A stretch of 8,296 bases of DNA, from contig CAYZPY010000112.1 of NCBI GenBank assembly GCA_964480425.1, forward strand, positions 1 through 8,296, read 5' to 3'. The position numbers were made by a program, and so were the translations under genes. Under the pieces are notes generated by a model. The model searched no databases and had not been told where the DNA came from. It saw only the letters and a program-made list of their open reading frames with translations. Positions within the stretch are counted from its first letter, which is position 1. Every line of letters begins with the position of its first letter. This DNA comes from CAYYMD01 sp964480425 (GTDB lineage Bacteria > Planctomycetota > Phycisphaerae > SM23-33). Positions 1 through 6,443 of the stretch are shown here, piece by piece.

Positions 1-55
1 GTCCGGCTGCATCGCCAATGCTATGGCATTGGCTGCTTCGCCGTCCTTGCCGGAC
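1..55. repeat. Nested inverted repeats (two stems)
   Basis: GCCAATGC at 14-21 and GCATTGGC at 26-33 form a perfect 8-bp stem with a TATG loop. Around it, GTCCGGC at 1-7 is matched perfectly by GCCGGAC at 49-55. A third small stem, TCGTC at 56-60 and GACGA at 67-71, follows. No T-run follows on either strand, so it is not a typical intrinsic terminator. The outer stem may continue left of the window. A lone 8-bp hairpin is expected by chance about once in a sequence this long, so only the nesting is notable. Confidence 0.4.
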
Positions 56-75
56 TCGTCCTCATCGACGAACAT
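1..75 (-). CDS. Possible start of a leftward gene, truncated by the window edge
   Basis: An open frame reads leftward from an ATG at 75 and runs off the left edge, giving 25 residues that begin MFVDEDESGKDG. Third codon positions are mostly G or C, and the acidic, alanine-rich composition looks protein-like. Just upstream the frame stays open for 11 more codons and reads RKIVV before the ATG, then meets a TAA. The stretch from IVV to DE-SG-DGE faintly recalls the strand-and-turn of von Willebrand A domains. If that is real, the ATG is not a natural start and this is the remnant of a truncated gene. A competing rightward frame, codon-aligned with this one, runs from base 1 to a TGA at 118-120, but it is cysteine-rich and less convincing. 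The 71-bp spacing from the AsmA-like gene would allow co-transcription. No strong ribosome site is visible. Function unknown; too short to decide. Confidence 0.3.
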   Translation of the reverse strand, partial: MFVDEDESGKDGEAANAIALAMQPD

Positions 76-146
76 GACGACAATCTTTCTGCAAACTGCT
101 CTATTCAGTTAACTCCGTGAATCCGCCTCGAAAACGGCCGGCTTGT

Positions 147-1631
147 TTACTTTGCAGGTTTCGTGGTAAGCGATTCGAACATTTTTTTGAGCGGTTCGAC
201 GGCCTGCCTGCTGATTTGTCCCCCGCTCCGGACGGACTGCTGCACGAACACCGCGAACCCCTCCTGGAGGTCCTTGAGCGGCTCTTTGCGGATGAGTTTG
301 CCCGGCGGGTCGCTCCAGCGACCCTTGATCCGCAGGCGCATCAGTTTTTCGGTGAAACTGGTGGTGGATTTAAGAAACGGTATGGGCAGCAGGTCCAGCA
401 CACGGCGTATCTCGTTCAGCGCCGCGGCGATCACGTACATGTCCAGGCGGCGGTTGTAAAGGTCGATTTTCCCGCCCGGCTGGGCGTCGAAGGCGGCGAG
501 CGAGTTCGTCAGCCGTGCCTTTTGAATCACCATCACCGGACCGGTCAGGCGAAAACGCGCCAGCAGGTCCGACCTTCTCAGCGGTTCGATCTTACCCAGG
601 CCCGCGAACTCCCACACCTCGCCGAACAATGCGAAGTTGCTCACGTCCGAGTCGTTCATGAAAACCCATCCGCCCCCGCCGATCGCGTAAAGGTCGGCGT
701 TGCGTCCGCTGAAGAACACCTCTCCCTCGAGCCTGCCGCGGGTGGGTGGCTTTGAGACGGCGAATTTCCGGGCGAACCGGGACATGCTCACTCCCTCGGC
801 CCTGACCTGCCCGACGTAAGACACGCCTTTTTGCAAGTCCAATGTCAGTATGACGTTACCGTCTACTCGACCGCCCCCCACCCCGGCCGAAACATCACGC
901 ACAATAAGCCGGCGCTCGTCGCGCCGCACCTCGACTGTCGCCCGCAGGTTGTCGCTCAACGTCCCGCCCGGCGCCTCCAGCGACCAGTTACGCAACTCGT
1001 ACGTCCCGTCCGCTTTTTGCGCCAGGGGACCCGCCAGGCGGAAAGTTCCGCCCGCCCCTCGCCCGCTCGCCAGCACGCGGACTTCGCCCCCGCTGCGCTG
1101 CAGCGTCAGGGACATCTCCTTCAATCCGTCCTTTTGACCGGCCCGGTCGACATACACCACCCTGCCGCCGGTGATCTTCACCGAGGAAAGGTCAACGTAC
1201 TTCTCCAGCAGCTCGCCCGCCTCGCCGGGAAGCTCCCTTGCGGGAACCTCGCATTTGCCGTCGATGAAATGCGCCCGCACCACCGGGCGCCTGACCTCCA
1301 GGTCGGTCAGCACGGGGTGCTCACCCGTTCCGCCCAGGGGTATCATGCTCCCGGGCCAGTCGCGAAGCGTCGCGGTGAGATTGTCTATCCGCAACCATTC
1401 CTTGCTGTTGGGACCCAGCAGTCTGACATCCTTTAATGTCAGCGGGCCTGTGTACGCAAAGTCGACCCGGCCGATCTCCACCCTTCCGTTCCAGTATTCT
1501 CCCACCGCGCGGCGCACGCGCTGGCGTATGGAGGCGGGGATGACCCAGAACTTCCCTGCAACCAGCGCCACGACACACAGCGTGGCTACCACGGCCAGTA
1601 TCCGAAAGATTGTTTTTATGACGATTTTCAT
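147..1631 (-). CDS. AsmA-like membrane-anchored envelope protein
   Basis: The product is 494 residues. A basic N-terminus (MKIVIK) leads into one hydrophobic helix at about residues 9-31, and the rest is predicted to lie outside the cytoplasmic membrane. The body is rich in short alternating beta strands with repeated turns such as LTLKDVRLLG, ITGGRVVYVD and GRVDGNVILTLDL, typical of the AsmA/TamB/YhdP superfamily. The region around residues 299-445 has the family's C-terminal pattern: a GRLEGEVFFSG strand, a GGGWVFMNDSDVSNFALF segment, an LLPIPFL stretch and a closing LRIKGRWSDP. Known members form long beta grooves that move or buffer phospholipids between membranes, or influence outer-membrane assembly; that role here is inferred. 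The frame stays open upstream to 1862, but that extension would overlap the divergent lipoprotein gene and has no family character. I therefore start at the Met just before the signal-anchor helix. No strong Shine-Dalgarno is visible there. Confidence 0.65.
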   Translation of the reverse strand: MKIVIKTIFRILAVVATLCVVALVAGKFWVIPASIRQRVRRAVGEYWNGRVEIGRVDFAYTGPLTLKDVRLLGPNSKEWLRIDNLTATLRDWPGSMIPLGGTGEHPVLTDLEVRRPVVRAHFIDGKCEVPARELPGEAGELLEKYVDLSSVKITGGRVVYVDRAGQKDGLKEMSLTLQRSGGEVRVLASGRGAGGTFRLAGPLAQKADGTYELRNWSLEAPGGTLSDNLRATVEVRRDERRLIVRDVSAGVGGGRVDGNVILTLDLQKGVSYVGQVRAEGVSMSRFARKFAVSKPPTRGRLEGEVFFSGRNADLYAIGGGGWVFMNDSDVSNFALFGEVWEFAGLGKIEPLRRSDLLARFRLTGPVMVIQKARLTNSLAAFDAQPGGKIDLYNRRLDMYVIAAALNEIRRVLDLLPIPFLKSTTSFTEKLMRLRIKGRWSDPPGKLIRKEPLKDLQEGFAVFVQQSVRSGGQISRQAVEPLKKMFESLTTKPAK

Positions 1632-1650
1632 CCGTTTGTCTGCCCGGTTA

Positions 1651-1679
1651 AATTTACACCCGTACCGTGCGTCGGGCAA
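1651..1679 (-). promoter_or_regulatory. Candidate sigma-70-type promoter for the AsmA-like gene
   Basis: Reading leftward, TTGCCC (1674-1679) and TAAATT (1651-1656) are separated by exactly 17 bp and lie about 20 bp upstream of the chosen start at 1631. The predicted transcript start falls around 1644, giving a leader of about a dozen bases. The -35 box resembles those before the lipoprotein gene and the 113-residue gene. Assigned from pattern only. Confidence 0.35.
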
Positions 1680-1738
1680 TGCAATATCGTCGCGGCGGGG
1701 CTTACAAGGATGCAACATAAATAATCCGTCATCGAGCA

Positions 1739-1766
1739 TTGCCACGCCGCGTTGTTCGGGTACAAT
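1739..1766 (+). promoter_or_regulatory. Candidate promoter for the DUF547-like lipoprotein gene
   Basis: TTGCCA (1739-1744) and TACAAT (1761-1766) are separated by 16 bp. The -10 box ends only 7 bp before the ATG at 1774, so transcription would start at or next to the start codon, giving a leaderless or nearly leaderless message. The short sequence TCCTCCC between them is pyrimidine-rich and is not a ribosome-binding site. The rest of the 1632-1773 spacer holds only the opposing promoter. Confidence 0.4.
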
Positions 1767-1773
1767 TCCTCCC

Positions 1774-2580
1774 ATGCGAAATCCGGTTCTTAAAACAGCG
1801 ATTATCCTCGCGGCGGGGTGCCTTGCCGGATGCGGGGCGGACAAGCCCGTCGAACTGGACACCGCCGGCGTAACGCCCGCGGTGGACTACGCGCCGCTGG
1901 CGAAAGTCATGAAAAACGCCGTGGACGAGGACGGATTCGTGGACGCCGATTCGCTGAAGGAATCGTCAAAGGACCTCCGCCGACAGTTAAAACTGCTGGC
2001 GGTGACAGGACCGGACGCCTCGGGCAATCTGTTGGCGCACCGCAGCGAGAGATTGGCGTACTGGTACAACGCCCGCGCCGCCTGGGCGCTGGAACTGGCG
2101 CGACTGGCCGGCACGCCTGAAAAAATCTCCGCAGGCGCGCTGGAGAACAGGAAATTTCCGCTCAACGGGCGGATGATGACCCTGTCCGAAATAGACGAGC
2201 TGCTGATCGAGCGGTTCGGATGGTCGGCCGCCGCCGCGGCGCCGGGAATACTCACCACGCGAGCCGCAATCCCCCAAAAGCCCGTCGAGGCCTCTCCCAA
2301 CACGCACCGGCTTATCGAGAGGCGACTGAACGCTTTCATAGACGACGAGAAACGGTTCGTCATAGACGTGCGGCATCGGCGAGTGATGGTGCCGGAAATT
2401 ATATGGCGGTTCGGCCGGCGGCTCGTCCGCCGGTACAACAGACTATACGGCACTCAGGGCGCGAATCTGCTGACCGCCCTTTTGCCGCACACCAGCGGCT
2501 CGCCCCACAGGCGCCTGCAGGATGCCGTGGGCTACAGCGCCCGGGCGGCGCCGAGGGGCAAACCCGCCTGGAAGCAATAG
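1774..2580 (+). CDS. DUF547-like lipoprotein
   Basis: The product is 268 residues. The N-terminus is a lipoprotein signal: MRNPVLK, a hydrophobic stretch, then LAGC with Cys20 as the likely lipidated residue (Cys16 is a second possible site). The mature part resembles the DUF547 family. There is an early DEDGFVDADSL segment (about 51-61), the RLAYWYNARAAWALELA helix (about 93-109) matching the family's AFW-N-YNA signature, and MTLSEIDELLIERFG (about 135-149) matching its SLDDIEHGILR region. A later IERRLNAFIDDEKRFVID stretch leads to VPEIIWRF (about 206-213), like the family's SKIFKWY region. The cysteine-containing strand usually found after the middle helix is replaced here by an alanine run (SAAAAAPG), so this is a divergent member. 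DUF547 has no established reaction. The longer open frame beginning at 1171 lies in the antisense of the AsmA-like gene and is rejected; the Met at the signal peptide is used. Confidence 0.75.
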   Translation: MRNPVLKTAIILAAGCLAGCGADKPVELDTAGVTPAVDYAPLAKVMKNAVDEDGFVDADSLKESSKDLRRQLKLLAVTGPDASGNLLAHRSERLAYWYNARAAWALELARLAGTPEKISAGALENRKFPLNGRMMTLSEIDELLIERFGWSAAAAAPGILTTRAAIPQKPVEASPNTHRLIERRLNAFIDDEKRFVIDVRHRRVMVPEIIWRFGRRLVRRYNRLYGTQGANLLTALLPHTSGSPHRRLQDAVGYSARAAPRGKPAWKQ

Positions 2581-2599
2581 CCCCTGCCGGCGCGGGCGG

Positions 2600-3043
2600 C
2601 TACTTCGGCGGTCTTTTGACGGGTCGGTCTTTTTTCCTGGTCGAACCTTTTGCGTGCGCCAGGACCTTTCTGGCCTTTTTGTCGTCGGCGACCTTGAACA
2701 CCGCGGTGGTCCGCCCGCCGTGCGCCCCGCCGGTGCAGTAGGCATAGGATATGTTGATGTGCTCGTCGGCGAGTTTCTGCGCCACCGACGCGAAAGCGCC
2801 CGGTTCGTTCTGGAGCTCCATGACCATCACTTCGGTCTCTGTCCAGCGGTCGTGGGTCTTTCCCAGAACCTTGCGCGCGGTCTCGGCGTCGTCGCACACT
2901 ATCCGCAGCACGCCGTGCTCCATCGAGTCCATCAGGGTAAGGGCGACTATGTTCACCTTTTCCCTGGCCAGGGAGTTCGTCACGCCGGCAAGAACACCCG
3001 GCTTGTTCACCAGAAATATCGAAAACTGAGTTCGTTGTTCCAT
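2600..3043 (-). CDS. Tandem ACT-domain protein
   Basis: The product is 147 residues and consists of two ACT folds and a short basic tail. ACT 1 spans about residues 7-70 and carries the hallmark NKPGVLAGVTNSLAREKVNI. ACT 2 spans about 72-130 with NEPGAFASVAQKLADEHINI, followed by the strand containing ISYAYCTGG. The last 14 residues are lysine and arginine rich. ACT domains bind amino acids or other small ligands and usually regulate an attached enzyme. Stand-alone tandem ACT proteins of this size are widespread, mostly uncharacterised, and are presumed ligand sensors. No enzyme or DNA-binding domain is present. The start is supported by GGAAAGG (plus-strand 3051-3057) seven bases before the ATG. 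The gene stands alone between convergent and divergent neighbours, so there is no operon context to suggest its ligand. Confidence 0.85.
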   Translation of the reverse strand: MEQRTQFSIFLVNKPGVLAGVTNSLAREKVNIVALTLMDSMEHGVLRIVCDDAETARKVLGKTHDRWTETEVMVMELQNEPGAFASVAQKLADEHINISYAYCTGGAHGGRTTAVFKVADDKKARKVLAHAKGSTRKKDRPVKRPPK

Positions 3044-3050
3044 GTCGCTG

Positions 3051-3057
3051 CCTTTCC
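3051..3057 (-). promoter_or_regulatory. Ribosome binding site of the ACT-domain gene
   Basis: On the minus strand GGAAAGG lies 7 bp before the ATG at 3043. It supports this start over any internal one. Confidence 0.6.
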
Positions 3058-3072
3058 GCTTATGCCGTCTCT

Positions 3073-3103
3073 ATTTTACGATTCGCACGCCGGTATTTGT
3101 AAC
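3073..3103 (-). promoter_or_regulatory. Weak candidate promoter for the ACT-domain gene
   Basis: On the minus strand TAAAAT (3073-3078) is a good -10 box. The best -35 partner is GTTACA (3098-3103), with a long 19-bp spacer. Placement relative to the ribosome site and ATG is sensible, but the -35 is poor. Confidence 0.25.
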
Positions 3104-3147
3104 CGCTAATTCGCATGCACACCGATCCCGACGCGTCCGCATTTTTC

Positions 3148-3176
3148 TGGCATGGGTAACAATAACGAAATAAAAT
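3148..3176 (+). promoter_or_regulatory. Weak candidate promoter for the zinc-ribbon/rhomboid operon
   Basis: TAAAAT at 3171-3176 lies 38 bp before the start at 3215. The best-spaced -35 (17 bp) is TGGCAT at 3148-3153, a poor match. This AT-richer patch in the 171-bp divergent spacer (3044-3214) is the only plausible origin of rightward transcription for the cluster. Confidence 0.25.
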
Positions 3177-3200
3177 GATACCGGCTACCGTCAGGTCGTG

Positions 3201-3207
3201 AGGGGAG
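3201..3207 (+). promoter_or_regulatory. Strong ribosome binding site of the zinc-ribbon gene
   Basis: AGGGGAG lies 7 bp before the ATG at 3215. It is the clearest Shine-Dalgarno in the window and fixes the start. Confidence 0.65.
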
Positions 3208-3214
3208 TGAAATT

Positions 3215-4396
3215 ATGCATGCAGTCAAGTGTACCAATTGCGGTAAACGGCTGAAAATCTCCAGGCCGGTGCACAACGCGCGGCTGAGGTGCCCGGTGTG
3301 CGACAACGTGTGGGTGGGCGACAGCGAGACCGTGCCGGACCTGTCCGGGTCCGGCGCCCCGGCGCCGCCGACCGGCGCCGAAGGTGCGCCGCATCGGCGC
3401 CCCGCACACGAGCACGATGCGCAGCACCAGGGCGGATATCACCGACGACGAAAGACCATCAACACCTGGGTGCTGGTGGTGCTGGTCGGCGTGGGTGTTG
3501 TGGGAATCACCGTTTTCGGCGTGCTGGGGTATTATTACCACATGCACCCCAGGGTGGTCGTAAAAACCAAAGACGAGGGAGAGGTCCTCTCCGATCACAG
3601 GATGCGCCGCGACCGGGCCGAAGAAATGCGCGAAAAATCCGAACAAAAATCCCGTCGCTTCGAGGGCCTGACGCAACAGCCAACCGGCGCACGACAGCCC
3701 GCAGGCGGCGGCGAGCCCGACAATAAGGCGCAGATTTACACCGAAAAAGCCCGACCGCTGACCGACTCGCAAGACCAACAGAACCCCAGTGTCAGTGTCG
3801 AACTGGCATCCGGGGGTATAGGTACCGGCGGCGCAGGCAAAAACTGGATAACCGGGTGGATTATAAATTCCGGCCGGCACACCGTCGTCAGCGCCACGGC
3901 CACGGTGAGCATTTACGACGCCGGCGGCTCGCCGCTGGGCAGGGCGTCTTCGAACCTTTGCCGGTTCATTCCTCCGGGCGCAAGGGTGCCGTTCTCGATA
4001 CCCTCGCCGGTGGGGCGGGATGCCGACGTGGGCGAAATCAACGCCGCCGCCGAATCGGTCAAAGTTTCGCCGCAGGTCACCTGCGTGCGAATCGATCCCG
4101 TGTTTATCGACGTCGTGAGGAATTCGACGCGGACGATGACACTCACCGGCGAGGTCAGTTATCCCCACGGTCACACCATCACTGAAGCGCGGGTGTACTG
4201 CGATTTTTTCACCTCCAAAGGCGTTCACGCCGGTGCGGCATGGGGCGACCTGAAAGATTCCCGGGGAAACGAGATAACAACGTTAGCAGGTCGCCAAAAC
4301 GCGAGATTCGAAGTAAGTTTCACCCCGAAGAAGGGTTACGTAACCGACATAATACAGCAATGGTCCGCGCGGCTGGTGGGAATCAAATCCGATTAG
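3215..4396 (+). CDS. Zinc-ribbon, single-pass membrane protein with extracytoplasmic beta domains
   Basis: The product is 393 residues. Residues 1-35 form a zinc ribbon with Cys6, Cys9, Cys26 and Cys29 (two CxxC knuckles 16 residues apart), like the short N-terminal zinc ribbons common in planctomycete and deltaproteobacterial proteins. A disordered Pro/Gly/His-rich linker (about 41-76) ends in RRRK at 77-80, just before one transmembrane helix at about 84-108. By the positive-inside rule the ribbon is cytoplasmic and the remainder lies outside. After a charged stretch (about 117-150) and a linker comes a beta domain at about 192-265, with GWIINSGRHTVVSATATVSIYD resembling FxLYD/DUF3426 domains. 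A second beta-rich domain follows at about 297-390. Partners and function are not known. The rhomboid gene starts 21 bp downstream, so the two are probably co-transcribed; one speculative reading is that this protein is a substrate or partner of the protease. Confidence 0.75.
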   Translation: MHAVKCTNCGKRLKISRPVHNARLRCPVCDNVWVGDSETVPDLSGSGAPAPPTGAEGAPHRRPAHEHDAQHQGGYHRRRKTINTWVLVVLVGVGVVGITVFGVLGYYYHMHPRVVVKTKDEGEVLSDHRMRRDRAEEMREKSEQKSRRFEGLTQQPTGARQPAGGGEPDNKAQIYTEKARPLTDSQDQQNPSVSVELASGGIGTGGAGKNWITGWIINSGRHTVVSATATVSIYDAGGSPLGRASSNLCRFIPPGARVPFSIPSPVGRDADVGEINAAAESVKVSPQVTCVRIDPVFIDVVRNSTRTMTLTGEVSYPHGHTITEARVYCDFFTSKGVHAGAAWGDLKDSRGNEITTLAGRQNARFEVSFTPKKGYVTDIIQQWSARLVGIKSD

Positions 4397-4417
4397 CCGG
4401 GACCGCACCGACTTGAA

Positions 4418-5620
4418 ATGATCCCCATTGGCACCGATTACAGAATGTCGTCCAGGCCATGGGTCAACTATGCGCTGCTGGCGGCGAACATCGCCCTGTT
4501 CCTGCTGGGATACAACAGCGCGGGCAAGGAAAACTTCAATCGCATCACACACCTTATGCTGCACCCGGACAATCCCGAACTGTTCCAGTTCTTCTCGTCG
4601 ATGTTCCTACACGCCCACTGGGGGCACCTGCTGGGCAACATGGTGTTCCTGTGGGTGTTCGGAAACGCGCTTAACGACAGGTTCGGACACTTGGGATACC
4701 TCATGTTCTACCTGGCCGGGGGAATACTTGCGGGGATAGGGTACCTTCTGCTCAGCGGGCACGCCCCGGTCCTGGGCGCCTCGGGGGCTATCTCTGCGGT
4801 TACCGGCGCGTACCTGGTGCTGTTCCCGCGCACGCGCGTTACCGTGCTGATATGGTTCTTCTACATACTCATGCCGATGGAGATAACCTCGCTGCTGTTC
4901 CTGATGTTCCAGTTCGTGGTCAACCTGTGGATGTCCCTGAGCACCACGCTGACGGGTCAGTCCGCCGGTGCGGTGGCGTACGTCGCCCACAGCAGCGGAT
5001 ACGTTTTCGGCATAGTGGTGGCCGCGGCGCTTCTGGCGCTGAAGATTATCCCACGCGACGTTTACGACATGCTGAACCTCATCCACAACTGGCGCAGGCG
5101 CGCCGGCTACCACAGGATGACATCGGCGGGGTACGACCCGTTCAATCCCGGCGGCATAAGCGGGGCACCCGGAGGGCGACGAGTAAAGACCAGGACGGTC
5201 GATACGTCCACGCCGTCAACCGCAACGGCGCGAGAGTTCAACCTCCGCAAGGAAATCGCCGACGCCTGGCGCCGAAACGACCTGCAGACCGCCGCCGAAA
5301 AGTACCTCGAACTGACCGGCATATCCGAAAAACCCGTTCTCTCGCGCGAGCAGCAGCTGGACGTCGCCAACCAGCTCATGTCAACGCGTAGATATTCCGG
5401 GGCCGCTCAGGCCTACCGCACCTTCCTTGAGCACTACAAAGACTACCCCTACCTCGGCGATATCTACCTGATGCTCGGATTGATTTATGGCCGATATTTA
5501 AACAAATACGACCAGGCCGAGCAGTACCTCGACCTCGCCCGCCGGACCCTTAGCGACCCGCAGAAATCCGAGCTCGCCGCCGGCGAACTCCAGGCGGTGC
5601 GGCGCGCCCGCAGGCAGTAA
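4418..5620 (+). CDS. Rhomboid family intramembrane serine protease with C-terminal helical repeats
   Basis: The product is 400 residues. The first 210 or so form a six-helix rhomboid core. After MIPIGTD, typical of bacterial rhomboids, helix 1 is at about 17-31. The HWGHLLGNMVF segment carries the oxyanion pair His70 and Asn74. GASG at 120-123 carries the nucleophile Ser122. His191 in VAHSSGYVFG is the catalytic base, with the following glycines conserved in helix 6. All key residues are present, so an active protease cleaving membrane-spanning substrates is expected. A polar linker (about 225-272) leads to an alpha-helical tail (about 275-395) resembling TPR repeats, for example DIYLMLGLIYGRYLNKYDQAEQ. 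The tail would be cytoplasmic if the core has the usual topology and could recruit partners. Met1 is preferred over Met10 because of the family-like MIP start, although no good ribosome site is seen. Confidence 0.88.
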   Translation: MIPIGTDYRMSSRPWVNYALLAANIALFLLGYNSAGKENFNRITHLMLHPDNPELFQFFSSMFLHAHWGHLLGNMVFLWVFGNALNDRFGHLGYLMFYLAGGILAGIGYLLLSGHAPVLGASGAISAVTGAYLVLFPRTRVTVLIWFFYILMPMEITSLLFLMFQFVVNLWMSLSTTLTGQSAGAVAYVAHSSGYVFGIVVAAALLALKIIPRDVYDMLNLIHNWRRRAGYHRMTSAGYDPFNPGGISGAPGGRRVKTRTVDTSTPSTATAREFNLRKEIADAWRRNDLQTAAEKYLELTGISEKPVLSREQQLDVANQLMSTRRYSGAAQAYRTFLEHYKDYPYLGDIYLMLGLIYGRYLNKYDQAEQYLDLARRTLSDPQKSELAAGELQAVRRARRQ

Positions 5621-5648
5621 GCGCCGAACGCGCAACTGAGAATTCGAC

Positions 5649-6395
5649 ATGAAAATCAACTTGCCGAAAATACCCGAGATTTCAGCCCCCGACTCCGGCG
5701 TGCTCGATCGCCTCGGTGAGTTGATCTCCTCGCCGCAGGGATTCATCGAACAGGTCGACAAGCTCGACGAAATCACCGCGCTGGCGCTGATACTGGCGGG
5801 TTTGGTGTCGCTTTTCTGGGGATGGCGTGTTTTCAAGATACTCATAGTCGCCAACGCGGCCATTGTCGGCGCCGCGGCGGGCGCCTACCTCGGGCAGGAA
5901 TTCCGCCGACAGGCGGGCGACAACATCGTAATATTCGCAGCCCTCGCCGGCGGGCTGGTAATGGCGGCGGTGGCCTGGCCTCTGATGAAATACGCCGTGA
6001 GCATAATGGGCGGACTGGCGGGAAGCGTCATCGGATACGGCGCATGGCACTACGGGGTGACTCTGACAAACAGGTCCGAACTGGCCGAGCACGCATGGGT
6101 CGGGGCGCTTATCGGGCTTATCCTGCTGGGGCTGCTGGCGTTTTTGATCTTCAAAACCGTGGTGATGGTGCTCACCGCGATGGAGGGCTCGGTCCTTGCG
6201 GTGGCGGGACTGGCCAACTTGTGCCTCAAGTACGAGCGGATAAGCGACGACGTCCGCACACAACTGACGCAGAATCCCAACCTGCTGCCGCTGCTGATAC
6301 CCGTTCCGGCGGTGATCGGCTTCGTCATGCAGTACGCCGCCTCGGCCAAAAAGGCCAAAAAGAAGCGCATGATCATGGAAGGCGACGGCGGTTGA
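5649..6395 (+). CDS. Multi-pass membrane protein, DUF4203/TMEM198-like
   Basis: The product is 248 residues. A polar, acidic N-terminal region (1-40) precedes about seven hydrophobic segments at roughly 43-57, 62-82, 92-110, 113-133, 148-168, 170-192 and 211-230. The protein ends in a lysine-rich tail (KKAKKKR, about 234-240). Glycine- and alanine-rich helices such as IVGAAAGAYLGQEF and GGLAGSVIGYGAWHYG resemble the DUF4203/TMEM198 family, whose bacterial members have no known biochemical role. No catalytic motif is visible. It begins 28 bp after the rhomboid gene and is probably in the same transcript. Ribosome binding is weak (a GAGAA stretch before the ATG), consistent with translation inside an operon. 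Confidence 0.6.
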   Translation: MKINLPKIPEISAPDSGVLDRLGELISSPQGFIEQVDKLDEITALALILAGLVSLFWGWRVFKILIVANAAIVGAAAGAYLGQEFRRQAGDNIVIFAALAGGLVMAAVAWPLMKYAVSIMGGLAGSVIGYGAWHYGVTLTNRSELAEHAWVGALIGLILLGLLAFLIFKTVVMVLTAMEGSVLAVAGLANLCLKYERISDDVRTQLTQNPNLLPLLIPVPAVIGFVMQYAASAKKAKKKRMIMEGDGG

Positions 6396-6414
6396 AAACT
6401 TCACGTCCATGAAC

Positions 6415-6443
6415 TTGCCCATCGTCCCGGGCGAGGTTAAAGT
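6415..6443 (+). promoter_or_regulatory. Candidate promoter for the 113-residue gene
   Basis: TTGCCC (6415-6420) and TAAAGT (6438-6443) are separated by 17 bp. Transcription would begin near 6450, giving a GC-rich leader of about 70 bases before the GTG start. The -35 box is identical to the one proposed for the AsmA-like gene. The rest of the 125-bp spacer (6396-6520) holds a 36-codon open frame that I do not call a gene. Confidence 0.35.

Noticed and set aside
14..33. 8-bp hairpin as an intrinsic terminator
   Set aside because: No T-run follows on either strand.
117..1436. Plus-strand frames at 117-755 and 831-1436
   Set aside because: Both are shadows of the AsmA-like gene, with compositions rich in Arg, His, Gln and Pro.
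1171..1773. Upstream in-frame extension of the lipoprotein gene
   Set aside because: It is the antisense of the AsmA-like gene, rich in Ser, Thr and Arg. The lipoprotein signal peptide begins exactly at 1774.
1632..1862. In-frame N-terminal extension of the AsmA-like gene to an ATG at 1862
   Set aside because: It would overlap the divergent lipoprotein gene and its promoter, and it lacks protein-like character. The Met at 1631 sits directly before a signal-anchor helix.
3191..4228. 345-codon frame on the minus strand opposite the zinc-ribbon gene
   Set aside because: It is a GC-rich antisense shadow, His/Gly/Arg rich with no motifs. The plus frame has a strong ribosome site, a zinc ribbon and a membrane helix.
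5682..6422. 246-codon minus-strand frame opposite the DUF4203-like gene
   Set aside because: Its composition is rich in His, Gln and Arg with no recognisable domain, while the plus frame gives well-formed transmembrane helices.
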